The notes beneath the pieces were generated by a model. The model saw only the letters and a program-made list of their open reading frames with translations. It searched no databases and was not told where the DNA came from. Below are positions 1 through 6,323 of a stretch of 8,463 nt of DNA, one piece after another. Position 1 is the stretch's first letter. Each line of letters starts with the position of its first letter. Source of the DNA: JBBDIO01 sp040880365 (GTDB lineage Bacteria; Chloroflexota; Anaerolineae; Caldilineales; Caldilineaceae); assembly GCA_040880365.1 (NCBI GenBank), contig JBBDIO010000025.1:1-8463 (forward strand). Direction: 5' to 3'. A program made the translations under genes and the position numbers.

Positions 1-1
1 T

Positions 2-535
2 TTCACAGAGACGCCCACAGAGACACCCCCAGCCACACCGACAGAAACGCCAACGGACATATCCACCGCGACGCCGACGGCCACAGAAACGCCTAGCCCC
101 GAACCGTTACCTACAGAGACGCCGCCCGCGACCTTCACGCCCACACCGACGTCTACCGCCACCACCGACGCAGCGGCGGTGATTGTGGTAACGGCCACCC
201 CCACACCCGACAGTGCGCCTGACGGTGCGCCCGTGTTGCAGGGCCAACGCCCCATTGTGCCGCCCACACCTCTCCCCACACCCGATACGCTCATGTTTTT
301 GGCGCGCACACTGGACAGCGCGGCGAACGCGGCAGTCTGGATCTGGTTTCTGGCGGGCACACTGATCTTTTTTGCCACCGCGGGCATTGTTGCCGGGCTG
401 TTTTTCCGCCAAAGCGAACGCCGCCGCTTTGAACTTTTGCCCATGTTCGAAGAGGAAATGGAGATTGAAGATGGATGGGACGACGCGCCAACGGACGCCA
501 GTCGCCGGAAAAACTGGCCCCGTGATCTTCCGTGA
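2..535 (+). CDS. Thr-Pro-rich stalk membrane protein, C-terminal part (5' partial)
   Basis: The frame is open from the left edge of the window, so the true start lies upstream; 177 residues are visible. The first ~60 codons encode a low-complexity stalk of TETPT, TPTPT and TATPT units. After about 40 more Pro-rich residues comes one hydrophobic segment of about 24 residues (nt ~335-406, beginning VWIWFLAGTLIFF), followed by a basic cluster (RQSERRR) and a short acidic tail (EEEMEIEDGWDD). The positive charges after the segment suggest the stalk is outside the cell and the C-terminus is in the cytoplasm. Thr-Pro stalks of this kind are common in large secreted or surface proteins of Chloroflexota. 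The domain that would define the function lies upstream and is not visible. The Nudix gene starts 27 bases after the stop, so the two may be cotranscribed. The GTG at 179 is an internal Val codon, not a start. Confidence 0.8.
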   Translation, partial: FTETPTETPPATPTETPTDISTATPTATETPSPEPLPTETPPATFTPTPTSTATTDAAAVIVVTATPTPDSAPDGAPVLQGQRPIVPPTPLPTPDTLMFLARTLDSAANAAVWIWFLAGTLIFFATAGIVAGLFFRQSERRRFELLPMFEEEMEIEDGWDDAPTDASRRKNWPRDLP

Positions 536-562
536 CTCGTTTGCCTTTTGTATCAATTCCCC

Positions 563-1177
563 ATGATCGAAAAAGTAACCACATTCATCACACGTCAAAG
601 CCCGACCGGTCGCCAACTTCTGCTGATTCGCCATCCCTACGCGGGGATACAAATTCCTGCGGGCACCGTGGAACCGGGCGAAACGTTGACACAGGCTGCG
701 CAACGCGAGGCCCGCGAAGAGACAGGCATTCAGAATTTTTCCTATTTCCAGTATCTGGGGGCGCGTGATGAACCGCCCGCACCCGATACGCGCATTGTCG
801 TCACGCCGACGCCGGTCTATGCGCGCCCCGATTCCACCAGCTTCGATTGGGCACGCTTGCCCCGTGGCATTACCGTAAAAATATTGAGAAGGGAACAGGG
901 TTTTACACAAATCACATATCGCGAAGAGGACAATCTGGAAAATCCGCGCTACGTTTCCTATCAGATCACCGGCTGGGTTGCAGAGGAAACCTTAACCGCC
1001 CTGCGCCGCCGCGCATTCTTCCAGTTGGAGACCACCGATTCGGGCGAGGACCAATGGCAAATCAGCGCAGATGGGCACACATGGCACCTGTTCTGGGCTT
1101 CCGTCGCCGCGCTGCCGCCACTCATTTCGCCCCAGGATAGCTGGCTGGAAATATTGGCGGGGCAAAATCTGGAATAG
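563..1177 (+). CDS. Nudix hydrolase with probable internal SH3-like domain
   Basis: A 204-residue protein with a perfect Nudix box, GX5EX7REUXEEXGU, at residues 34-56 (G34, E40, R48-E49, E52-E53, G55). This is the metal and diphosphate-binding helix of enzymes that cleave nucleoside diphosphates linked to another group X. The substrate cannot be read from the sequence. After the box, residues ~78-144 look like a bacterial SH3 fold: VYARPDSTS, then LPRGITVKIL, then GFTQITY, then GWVAEETL. The Nudix-like ending resumes afterwards (AFFQLETT, HTWHLFWASV, then a C-terminal helix with PQDSWLEIL), so the SH3-like part looks like an insertion rather than a tail. ATG 563 is preferred over TTG 548, though neither has a clear ribosome site, which fits translation coupled to the upstream gene. 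The gene ends 15 bases from the converging GNAT gene. Confidence 0.9.
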   Translation: MIEKVTTFITRQSPTGRQLLLIRHPYAGIQIPAGTVEPGETLTQAAQREAREETGIQNFSYFQYLGARDEPPAPDTRIVVTPTPVYARPDSTSFDWARLPRGITVKILRREQGFTQITYREEDNLENPRYVSYQITGWVAEETLTALRRRAFFQLETTDSGEDQWQISADGHTWHLFWASVAALPPLISPQDSWLEILAGQNLE

Positions 1178-1192
1178 GGCGCGCCCGCAGGT

Positions 1193-2251
1193 TCAAAGGG
1201 CCAGCCGATATAATTCCAGATCTTCGGTGCGCGTACCTACCCGCAGTTGACCGGTTTTTGTTGCGACCTGCTGGAACCCCGCGGCACGCGCCATCGATTT
1301 CTTTTCCGTGTCACAGGCCGCGACATTCAGCCACAGAATCTCCACGGGCATCTCGCCCGCCTTGCGGATGGCAGCATCCAGCAGATCGCGGGCCTGCCCC
1401 CGATAGGCAGGTCGCACCAGAAAATCGAAATTGGCCGTATGGCGCTGTACCAGCGGATCCACGGGCAGCAGATTGGCCGCGCCCACTACGATCTTGCGCG
1501 GGGATTCCAATACCAGGATTGCCCCTTGTTTTTGCTCCATGTGGATCATAAGCGAGGTGAATACCGAAAAATAGCGACGCGGCGGCATGGCAAACAGATG
1601 CTCGCCATAATCCTTGCTAAACCAGGCATGGGGCGCGGCATAGAGCATCGCGACCTTGGTCGCGTCGCCCCACACCACATCGCGCACCGTGGCCGGGCCG
1701 GTATTGGCAAAAAGCCCGGCGTCGAAATTCTCCGCATCTTCGCCTTCACGCAGCCACCGCATCACATGCCCGTGATAATCGAAAAAGCCATGTTTGGCAT
1801 AGAGCCGGTTGGCAATCGGATTGGAAGTGCCCAGCTGCATACAGCGTCCACCTGCTGCCTGGAAATGCTCCAGGGCGTACCCGGTAAGATAGCTGCTGAT
1901 GCCCAGCCCGCGATAGTTCGGCTCGGTATAGACCCAGCCCAGACTGCCCAGATGGGGCGCATCTACCGCCGTCTGATAGCCCACATGGCCCACAATGCGG
2001 TCGTCCACCCAACCCGTAAAGTACAGATCCAGGCCGGTCTCCACAAAACTGCCTGCCAGCGAACGCGACACATACAGACTATCGGCCAGGGGCACCCAAT
2101 GGGTCAGGCCACCGTGCACCTGCAACGCCATATCGTAGATGGCGCGAATCAGATCCAACGGCGCGCCGGGATAGGGCGTGAATCGCTCGATGCGCAAATC
2201 GTCGCCGTTGCGCAATTTACAGGTACGCGACGCAAAATCCAGAGTAGACAT
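1193..2251 (-). CDS. Two-domain GNAT-family N-acetyltransferase
   Basis: A 352-residue protein with two GNAT-like halves. In the N-terminal half (about residues 18-170), strand 4 and the acetyl-CoA pyrophosphate loop read GWVYTEPNYRGLGISSYL (residues 105-122). This matches motif A, with R114-G115-L116-G117 giving the xxGxG turn. The motif B region follows (TSNPIANRLYAKHGFF, 142-157), with the Asn and Tyr typical of the family. The C-terminal half (about 190-350) has a weaker motif A, RPAYRGQARDLLDAA, and an ending like a GNAT strand 6-7 (AAGFQQV). It may be a degenerate or second acyltransferase domain. The acceptor substrate is unknown. The product is presumably a soluble cytoplasmic enzyme, since no signal peptide or membrane segment is visible. 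It is monocistronic in this view, converging on the Nudix gene and diverging from the glycosyltransferase gene. There is no Shine-Dalgarno before ATG 2251. Confidence 0.88.
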   Translation of the reverse strand: MSTLDFASRTCKLRNGDDLRIERFTPYPGAPLDLIRAIYDMALQVHGGLTHWVPLADSLYVSRSLAGSFVETGLDLYFTGWVDDRIVGHVGYQTAVDAPHLGSLGWVYTEPNYRGLGISSYLTGYALEHFQAAGGRCMQLGTSNPIANRLYAKHGFFDYHGHVMRWLREGEDAENFDAGLFANTGPATVRDVVWGDATKVAMLYAAPHAWFSKDYGEHLFAMPPRRYFSVFTSLMIHMEQKQGAILVLESPRKIVVGAANLLPVDPLVQRHTANFDFLVRPAYRGQARDLLDAAIRKAGEMPVEILWLNVAACDTEKKSMARAAGFQQVATKTGQLRVGTRTEDLELYRLAL

Positions 2252-2257
2252 AAGCGT

Positions 2258-2286
2258 ATGTTAGTTGAAGCAAAACCATATGTCAA
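2258..2286 (-). promoter_or_regulatory. Sigma-70-like promoter of the GNAT gene
   Basis: Read on the minus strand, a perfect -35 box TTGACA (2286-2281) is followed after exactly 17 bases by TAACAT (2263-2258), which matches 4 of 6 bases of the -10 consensus. A start of transcription about 7 bases downstream would fall at 2251, the A of the start codon, so the mRNA would be leaderless. This agrees with the absence of a ribosome site. An imperfectly placed inverted pair GTTGA/TCAAC (2264-2268 and 2283-2287) frames the spacer and -35 box and could be an operator. Confidence 0.65.
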
Positions 2287-2348
2287 CGACAGGATTACAC
2301 AGGGAATATGTGGCATGTAGACCCTCATCTCTTCCAGTTTCCCCCCAC

Positions 2349-2354
2349 TATAAA
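2349..2354 (+). promoter_or_regulatory. Possible -10 box of the glycosyltransferase gene
   Basis: TATAAA lies 20 bases before ATG 2375 in an otherwise C-rich stretch. No convincing -35 box is seen 16-18 bases upstream, so this is only a candidate. If used, the 5' leader would be about 14 bases long and without a clear Shine-Dalgarno. Confidence 0.3.
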
Positions 2355-2374
2355 TTTGGTCACTTGCCCGGCCT

Positions 2375-4012
2375 ATGGTAAACCGGACAACTATGCTCTA
2401 TTTACAGAGGTTGCAGGCTGTGCCCACGCGCGCCGCCTATCGGTTGGGAATGCTAGGGCTGACGCTGCTGGCCTTTGGCTGGCGCGTGCAGGGTTTGGCG
2501 CAACAGAGTCTGTGGCGCGATGAAGTCGACGCCATCTGGTTTGCGACGCGTCCGCTGCCCGATACGCTGGCGATGTTCGTGCAGACCGCCCAGAATGGCC
2601 CGCTCTATTTTTTGAGCCTGCGGCCCTGGTTTTGGCTGGTGGGCAGCAGCGAATTTGCCTTGCGTTTTCCTTCGGCGGCGGCTGGCGCGCTCTGTGTGCC
2701 GCTGTTGTGGCAATTGGCGCGCCATCTCATCCCGCCGCCCCAGTCTCCTGTTGCAGATGCCCCGCCAAACGGCACACGCAGCGATGAACACAGCGAAACA
2801 CACAGGCCGCGATGGGCACCCGCGCTGGCGGCGGCCTTCTTTGCGGTCCACCCCTATCACCTCTGGTATGCGCAAGAAGGCAAGATGTATGCCATCATCA
2901 CCTTGTTTGCGCTGCTGGCGACCTGGTTCTGGTGGCAGGGCATCCAGCGCGGCGACACCCGTTTCTGGTTCGCCTATTGGCTTACCGTCACCCTCGCCAT
3001 CTATACCCACCTGCTGTTTATCCTGATTCTGCCGCTGCATTTCGTCTGGTTTTGGATCGCCTGGCCCACCAGTCGCCCCCGCTGGCGAGGCTATGTGGGG
3101 GCGCTGGCCGGGCTGACCCTGCCCTATGTGCCCTTGATCGCGTGGCAGTGGCAATTTCTCTGGTCCGACGCGCAGATGACCCATTTCCGCTTCACGCCCT
3201 TTTCCCAGATTGCGCAGACGCTCGTCACCCACCACGCCCAGGGCTTTGCCCCCCACATTACGCTCATCTGGCTTGGCCCTGTTTTCTTTTTGGCAGGCGC
3301 GGGCATCATTCTGGGCGGGGGCGAAATCGGCGCGCGCCATGCCGGTGCGCAACTGGCTTCGGGGCGACGCTATCTGTTGCTGCTCAGTTGGATACTTGTG
3401 CCTGTGGTCACGATCTATCTGCTCAGTCTGCGCCAGCCGGTTTTCACCGACCGCTATGTGGTCTGGATCGGCCCTGCGCTCCTGCTCTTTATGGCGCTGG
3501 GCGCGACCGCCGTGCGCACCCACGCTCTTTGGCTGGCGCGCACGGTTACGGCGTTGCTGGTTGTCTATGTGGTGGGATTCTGGCTCTATGGGGGGTGGCT
3601 GCAAAAGACGCTGCCCATGAAATATGACCTGCGCGCCGGGGTCACCTATGTGGCGCAACGCCGCGCCCCCGGCGAATTGCTCATGCTCCAGATTCCGCAT
3701 CTGGCCTGGGCCTATGGCTATTACACCAGCGACCAGAGTCCCCGCCCCTTTACCGCCAGCGACGCGCGGCTGGGCCACTGGATTGGCGGGCTATGGACCA
3801 ACCACGACTGGCCCGATGACGTAGCCTGGAACGACGTCCAGGCCCAGATGGCCCAATACACCGCCAACGATGCCACGTTCTGGCTCTTGCGCAGCGAACC
3901 CGAAATGTGGGATAGCCGTAACCTGCTGGATCGCTGGCTGGAAGCCAACGCCGAGCTTCTCGACCGCGCCGACTTCGCAGGCGTAGAGGCGCGGCACTAT
4001 CGCCTGGATTAG
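2375..4012 (+). CDS. GT39/PMT-like integral membrane glycosyltransferase
   Basis: A 545-residue polytopic membrane protein of the GT-C fold. Helix 1 (about residues 24-42) is followed by SLWRDEVDAIWFA (45-57), whose Asp49-Glu50 pair is the acidic motif of the first outer loop in GT39/ArnT-type enzymes. NGPLYFLSLRPWFWLVG (74-90) and SEFALRFPSAAAG (92-104) follow, the usual second and third landmarks. HPYHLWYAQEGKMYAI, also characteristic, is near residues 162-177. About eight to ten further hydrophobic helices follow, then a soluble C-terminal domain of ~140 residues (from about KYDLRAGVTYVAQRR), probably outside the membrane. Such enzymes transfer a sugar from a polyprenyl-phosphate donor to a protein or lipid; which donor and acceptor cannot be told. 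ATG 2375 is used because it is the first in frame; ATG 2393 is a possible alternative. Confidence 0.88.
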   Translation: MVNRTTMLYLQRLQAVPTRAAYRLGMLGLTLLAFGWRVQGLAQQSLWRDEVDAIWFATRPLPDTLAMFVQTAQNGPLYFLSLRPWFWLVGSSEFALRFPSAAAGALCVPLLWQLARHLIPPPQSPVADAPPNGTRSDEHSETHRPRWAPALAAAFFAVHPYHLWYAQEGKMYAIITLFALLATWFWWQGIQRGDTRFWFAYWLTVTLAIYTHLLFILILPLHFVWFWIAWPTSRPRWRGYVGALAGLTLPYVPLIAWQWQFLWSDAQMTHFRFTPFSQIAQTLVTHHAQGFAPHITLIWLGPVFFLAGAGIILGGGEIGARHAGAQLASGRRYLLLLSWILVPVVTIYLLSLRQPVFTDRYVVWIGPALLLFMALGATAVRTHALWLARTVTALLVVYVVGFWLYGGWLQKTLPMKYDLRAGVTYVAQRRAPGELLMLQIPHLAWAYGYYTSDQSPRPFTASDARLGHWIGGLWTNHDWPDDVAWNDVQAQMAQYTANDATFWLLRSEPEMWDSRNLLDRWLEANAELLDRADFAGVEARHYRLD

Positions 4013-4038
4013 ATCACCTTAATTAGATCACCTGGATT
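4003..4038. repeat. Short tandem direct repeat between convergent genes
   Basis: ATTAGATCACCT occurs at 4008-4019 and again at 4022-4033 (period 14), flanked by CCTGGATT at 4003-4010 and 4031-4038. The first copy overlaps the stop codon of the glycosyltransferase gene. The tract lies in the 56-base gap between that gene and the converging permease gene. No hairpin with a T-run is seen here, so no intrinsic terminator can be claimed for either gene. Confidence 0.5.
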
Positions 4039-4068
4039 GATCGGGAGCGTTGATTCTCACCTCATGCC

Positions 4069-5121
4069 CTACTTCATGCCCGTAGTGGCAATCCCCGTGG
4101 TGATGAATCGCTGCAAAAAGGCAAAGACCAGCGTGATGGGCAGCAGGGTGAGGACGGTCATTGCCAGCACATAGTGCCATTGCACATTCAATTCGCCCTG
4201 GAACGCGGCCAACCCCACTTGCAGCGTGAATAACTCGCTGCGCGTGAGCACAATCAGCGGCCAGAGAAAGTCATTCCACCGCCACATGACCGAAAAAATC
4301 GCCAGTACCGCCATTGCGGGCGCGGCCAGCGGCAGCACAATCTGCCAATAGACCCGCCATTCGGACGCGCCATCGATGCGCGCCGAAGCCAGCAATTCAT
4401 CGGGAATGGTGAGCATATACTGGCGCAGCAGAAAAACGCCCGTGGGCGTCGCCGCGCCGGGAATGATCACCCCCAGCAGGTTGTTGTTCCAGCCGATGCC
4501 CGTAATCACCAGATAGACAGGCACCAGAATCACCGAAATCGGGATCATGAGCGTGCTGATGATGATCACAAAAATCGCCTGCCGCCCGCGAAATTCATAT
4601 TTTGCCAGTGCAAAGCCCGCCATGCTGTTGATGAGCAGCGTAATGGCAGTGGCCGCCACCGTCACCACCACGCTATTGCGCAGATAGACCAGAAAGTTGA
4701 AGCGGCGTAGCGGCTCGGTATAGTTTTCCCAGGCCAAACGCAACTCGCGCACTTCGGTGCGCTGGTCGATGTTGACCCGGATAATTTCAGCGGGCTGCGC
4801 AGGATCGACCATCTGCGCCTCTAGCCCCACACGCCGCACCTGTGCCAGCCGCTGCACCGTACCATCTTCCCGCGCCACATCATACAGCGGCAGAGGATCG
4901 GGATAGCCTTCTACGGATACGGTTTGCAGCGAAAAGGGCAGCAGATCGGGCGGAAAGCGCACCAGACCCGCTGGCGTCTTAAACGAAGACATCACCAGCC
5001 AGAGCACCGGCACAAACATGACCAGCGTGCCCAGCGAGAGATAGAGATAGATGAAAATGTCTGTCCATTCCAGACGCCCGCGGCCGCGGGTTTGGGTTAC
5101 AAAATCGGTGACGGAAAACAT
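4069..5121 (-). CDS. Carbohydrate ABC transporter permease, MalG type (CUT1)
   Basis: A 350-residue inner-membrane permease, the second channel subunit of a sugar importer. Helix 1 spans about residues 22-44 (FIYLYLSLGTLVMFVPVLWL), and the core domain from ~143 to the end holds about five more helices. The EAA loop that docks the ATPase is at ~242-264: ELLASARIDGAS, then IVLP, with D250-G251 intact and Ala in place of the first Glu of EAA. The ending GIATTGMK, like MalG's, is typical of this family. Between helix 1 and helix 2 lies an extracytoplasmic region of ~85 charged residues (about 57-142), making the protein longer than the usual ~280 residues. AGGA at 5132-5129 (minus strand) sits 7 bases before the start. 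The gene begins 30 bases after the MalF-type gene, the usual operon order. Confidence 0.95.
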   Translation of the reverse strand: MFSVTDFVTQTRGRGRLEWTDIFIYLYLSLGTLVMFVPVLWLVMSSFKTPAGLVRFPPDLLPFSLQTVSVEGYPDPLPLYDVAREDGTVQRLAQVRRVGLEAQMVDPAQPAEIIRVNIDQRTEVRELRLAWENYTEPLRRFNFLVYLRNSVVVTVAATAITLLINSMAGFALAKYEFRGRQAIFVIIISTLMIPISVILVPVYLVITGIGWNNNLLGVIIPGAATPTGVFLLRQYMLTIPDELLASARIDGASEWRVYWQIVLPLAAPAMAVLAIFSVMWRWNDFLWPLIVLTRSELFTLQVGLAAFQGELNVQWHYVLAMTVLTLLPITLVFAFLQRFITTGIATTGMK

Positions 5122-5151
5122 AGAGCCATCCTGAACGCGATTCCCAAAATG

Positions 5152-6210
5152 CTATTCCATATCCGAACGCTGACCCACGCGCAACTGAACCAGCGTAAAC
5201 AAGAGCAACGCAACGCCCAACACAACCGAGGCCGCCGACGCCAGCCCAAAGCGCGCAATCTGCCCGGCAAAGGCCGTTTCGTAGATATACTGCACCACAT
5301 ACGTGGTCGCCGTGCCCGGCCCGCCCCCTGTGAGTACCCACACCTGGTCAAAGACCTGCACCGCGCGAATCACCGCCAACACCGTCACCACCAGCATGGT
5401 GGGCATGAGCAGCGGCATGGTGATGTTGCGAATGCTCTGCCAACGGTTTGCGCCATCCATCGACGACGCTTCGTAGAGTTCCGCGGGGATCGATTGCAGC
5501 CCCGCCAGCAGAATGAGCATATAGAAGCCCATCTGCGCCCAGGTGCTGATGGAGATCACCCAGAAAACCGCCCAGTCGGCGTGGAGAAAAAAGACGATGC
5601 GCTCCATGCCCAGGCCGACCAGCGCGGCGTTGATCAGCCCGTCGCGCTGGAGAATCCACTTCCAGATCAGCGCAATCACCACAGGCGAGAGCAAGACGGG
5701 GTAGAAGAAGACGCTGCGAAAAAAGCCACGCCCCCGCACCGAACGATTCAGCACCACCGCCGTCAGCAGCGCAATCAGCACCATGACGCCCACCTGCAAC
5801 ACCACATAGGTGATGGTATTGTAGACGCCGCGCCAAAAGCGGTCTTCGCGACAGGAATTGGGGTTCAGAAAATTGTCACAATCGAACAGCTGCGCGAAGT
5901 TCTGGCCGCCCACAAAGGGGCGATCCGCGGGAAAGAGCGCCGTGCCCCCGGTCAGCGAATAGTAGAGGTTGAGGAACATGGGAAAGAGCACAAATATCCC
6001 AAAGATGAGCAGATTGGGTAGCACAAACACATAGGCCATGCGCCGGGGACCGATGCCCCGCTGGAGCGCGGCAAACCCATAGTCGAGCACATTCATCACT
6101 GCCGCAAAGACGGCATAGAGCAGCTCGCCGAACTGTTCTGCCCTGGTCCCGCGTGCCGACGTGCGGGGCAGGGATTTGGGTACAACCGGCACAATGGGTT
6201 GATCGCTCAT
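5152..6210 (-). CDS. Carbohydrate ABC transporter permease, MalF type (CUT1)
   Basis: A 352-residue inner-membrane permease, the first channel subunit of the importer. Residues 1-55 form a long N-terminal region that includes a mildly hydrophobic stretch (LLYAVFAAVMNVLDYGF) and may lie along or in the membrane. Helix 1 proper is ~59-84 (AYVFVLPNLLIFGIFVLF). The outer loop contains C111 and C120. The remaining helices follow in the usual pattern, including FFRSVFFYPVLLSPVVIALIW at 163-183. The EAA loop is YEASSMDGANRW...NITMPLL (246-267), with E247, D252-G253 and P266 in place. The later TGGGPGTATTYVVQYIY is a characteristic segment of this permease type. The start at 6210 has no strong ribosome site. 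The gene lies 113 bases after the binding-protein gene and is separated from it by a strong hairpin. Confidence 0.95.
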   Translation of the reverse strand: MSDQPIVPVVPKSLPRTSARGTRAEQFGELLYAVFAAVMNVLDYGFAALQRGIGPRRMAYVFVLPNLLIFGIFVLFPMFLNLYYSLTGGTALFPADRPFVGGQNFAQLFDCDNFLNPNSCREDRFWRGVYNTITYVVLQVGVMVLIALLTAVVLNRSVRGRGFFRSVFFYPVLLSPVVIALIWKWILQRDGLINAALVGLGMERIVFFLHADWAVFWVISISTWAQMGFYMLILLAGLQSIPAELYEASSMDGANRWQSIRNITMPLLMPTMLVVTVLAVIRAVQVFDQVWVLTGGGPGTATTYVVQYIYETAFAGQIARFGLASAASVVLGVALLLFTLVQLRVGQRSDME

Positions 6211-6260
6211 GGCCCGCTTGAAAGTTGGTATTGAAAAGCGTTATCAAGAAGTAGTATCGA

Positions 6261-6302
6261 TAATTGGCGATTTTCGGCCTACATGTCGAAAATCGCCAAT
6301 TA
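6261..6302 (-). repeat. 16-bp perfect inverted repeat between binding-protein and permease genes
   Basis: Left arm 6261-6276 (TAATTGGCGATTTTCG) and right arm 6287-6302 are exact complements around a 10-base loop, and the stem can grow by a G-U and a C-G pair. On the transcribed (minus) strand the hairpin comes 21 bases after the binding-protein stop. It is followed by TCGATACTACTTC, not a run of T, so it is not a canonical intrinsic terminator. In many binding-protein transporter operons a hairpin here protects the upstream mRNA or partly stops transcription, so the binding protein is made in excess over the permeases. That role is inferred. Confidence 0.85.
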
Positions 6303-6323
6303 CCGGATCACCTGTGTTTGCCC

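Noticed and set aside
1..170. Repeated ACAGAGACGCC-like words resembling a repeat array
   Set aside because: The repeats follow codon phase and encode Thr-Glu-Thr-Pro units; there are no unique spacers, so this is neither CRISPR nor an intergenic repeat.
548..562. TTG start five codons upstream of the Nudix ATG
   Set aside because: No ribosome site supports it, and the ATG at 563 leaves the Nudix fold intact.
1177..1186. Palindrome GGGCGCGCCC between convergent genes as a terminator
   Set aside because: It has no loop bases and no T-run, so it cannot form a normal terminator hairpin; it is likely a by-product of GC-rich sequence.
1247..2320. Long plus-strand open frame opposite the GNAT gene
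   Set aside because: It is the antisense of a well-supported GNAT gene, rich in His, Gln and Arg with no recognisable motif, and arises from GC-rich codon use.
2453..3778. 441-codon minus-strand open frame inside the glycosyltransferase gene
   Set aside because: Low-complexity Gln/Arg/Gly composition and no domain; the sense strand has clear GT39 motifs throughout.
4924..6021. 365-codon plus-strand open frame across the two permease genes
   Set aside because: It spans both permeases and their intergenic gap in antisense and is rich in His, Gln and Arg; it is a shadow.
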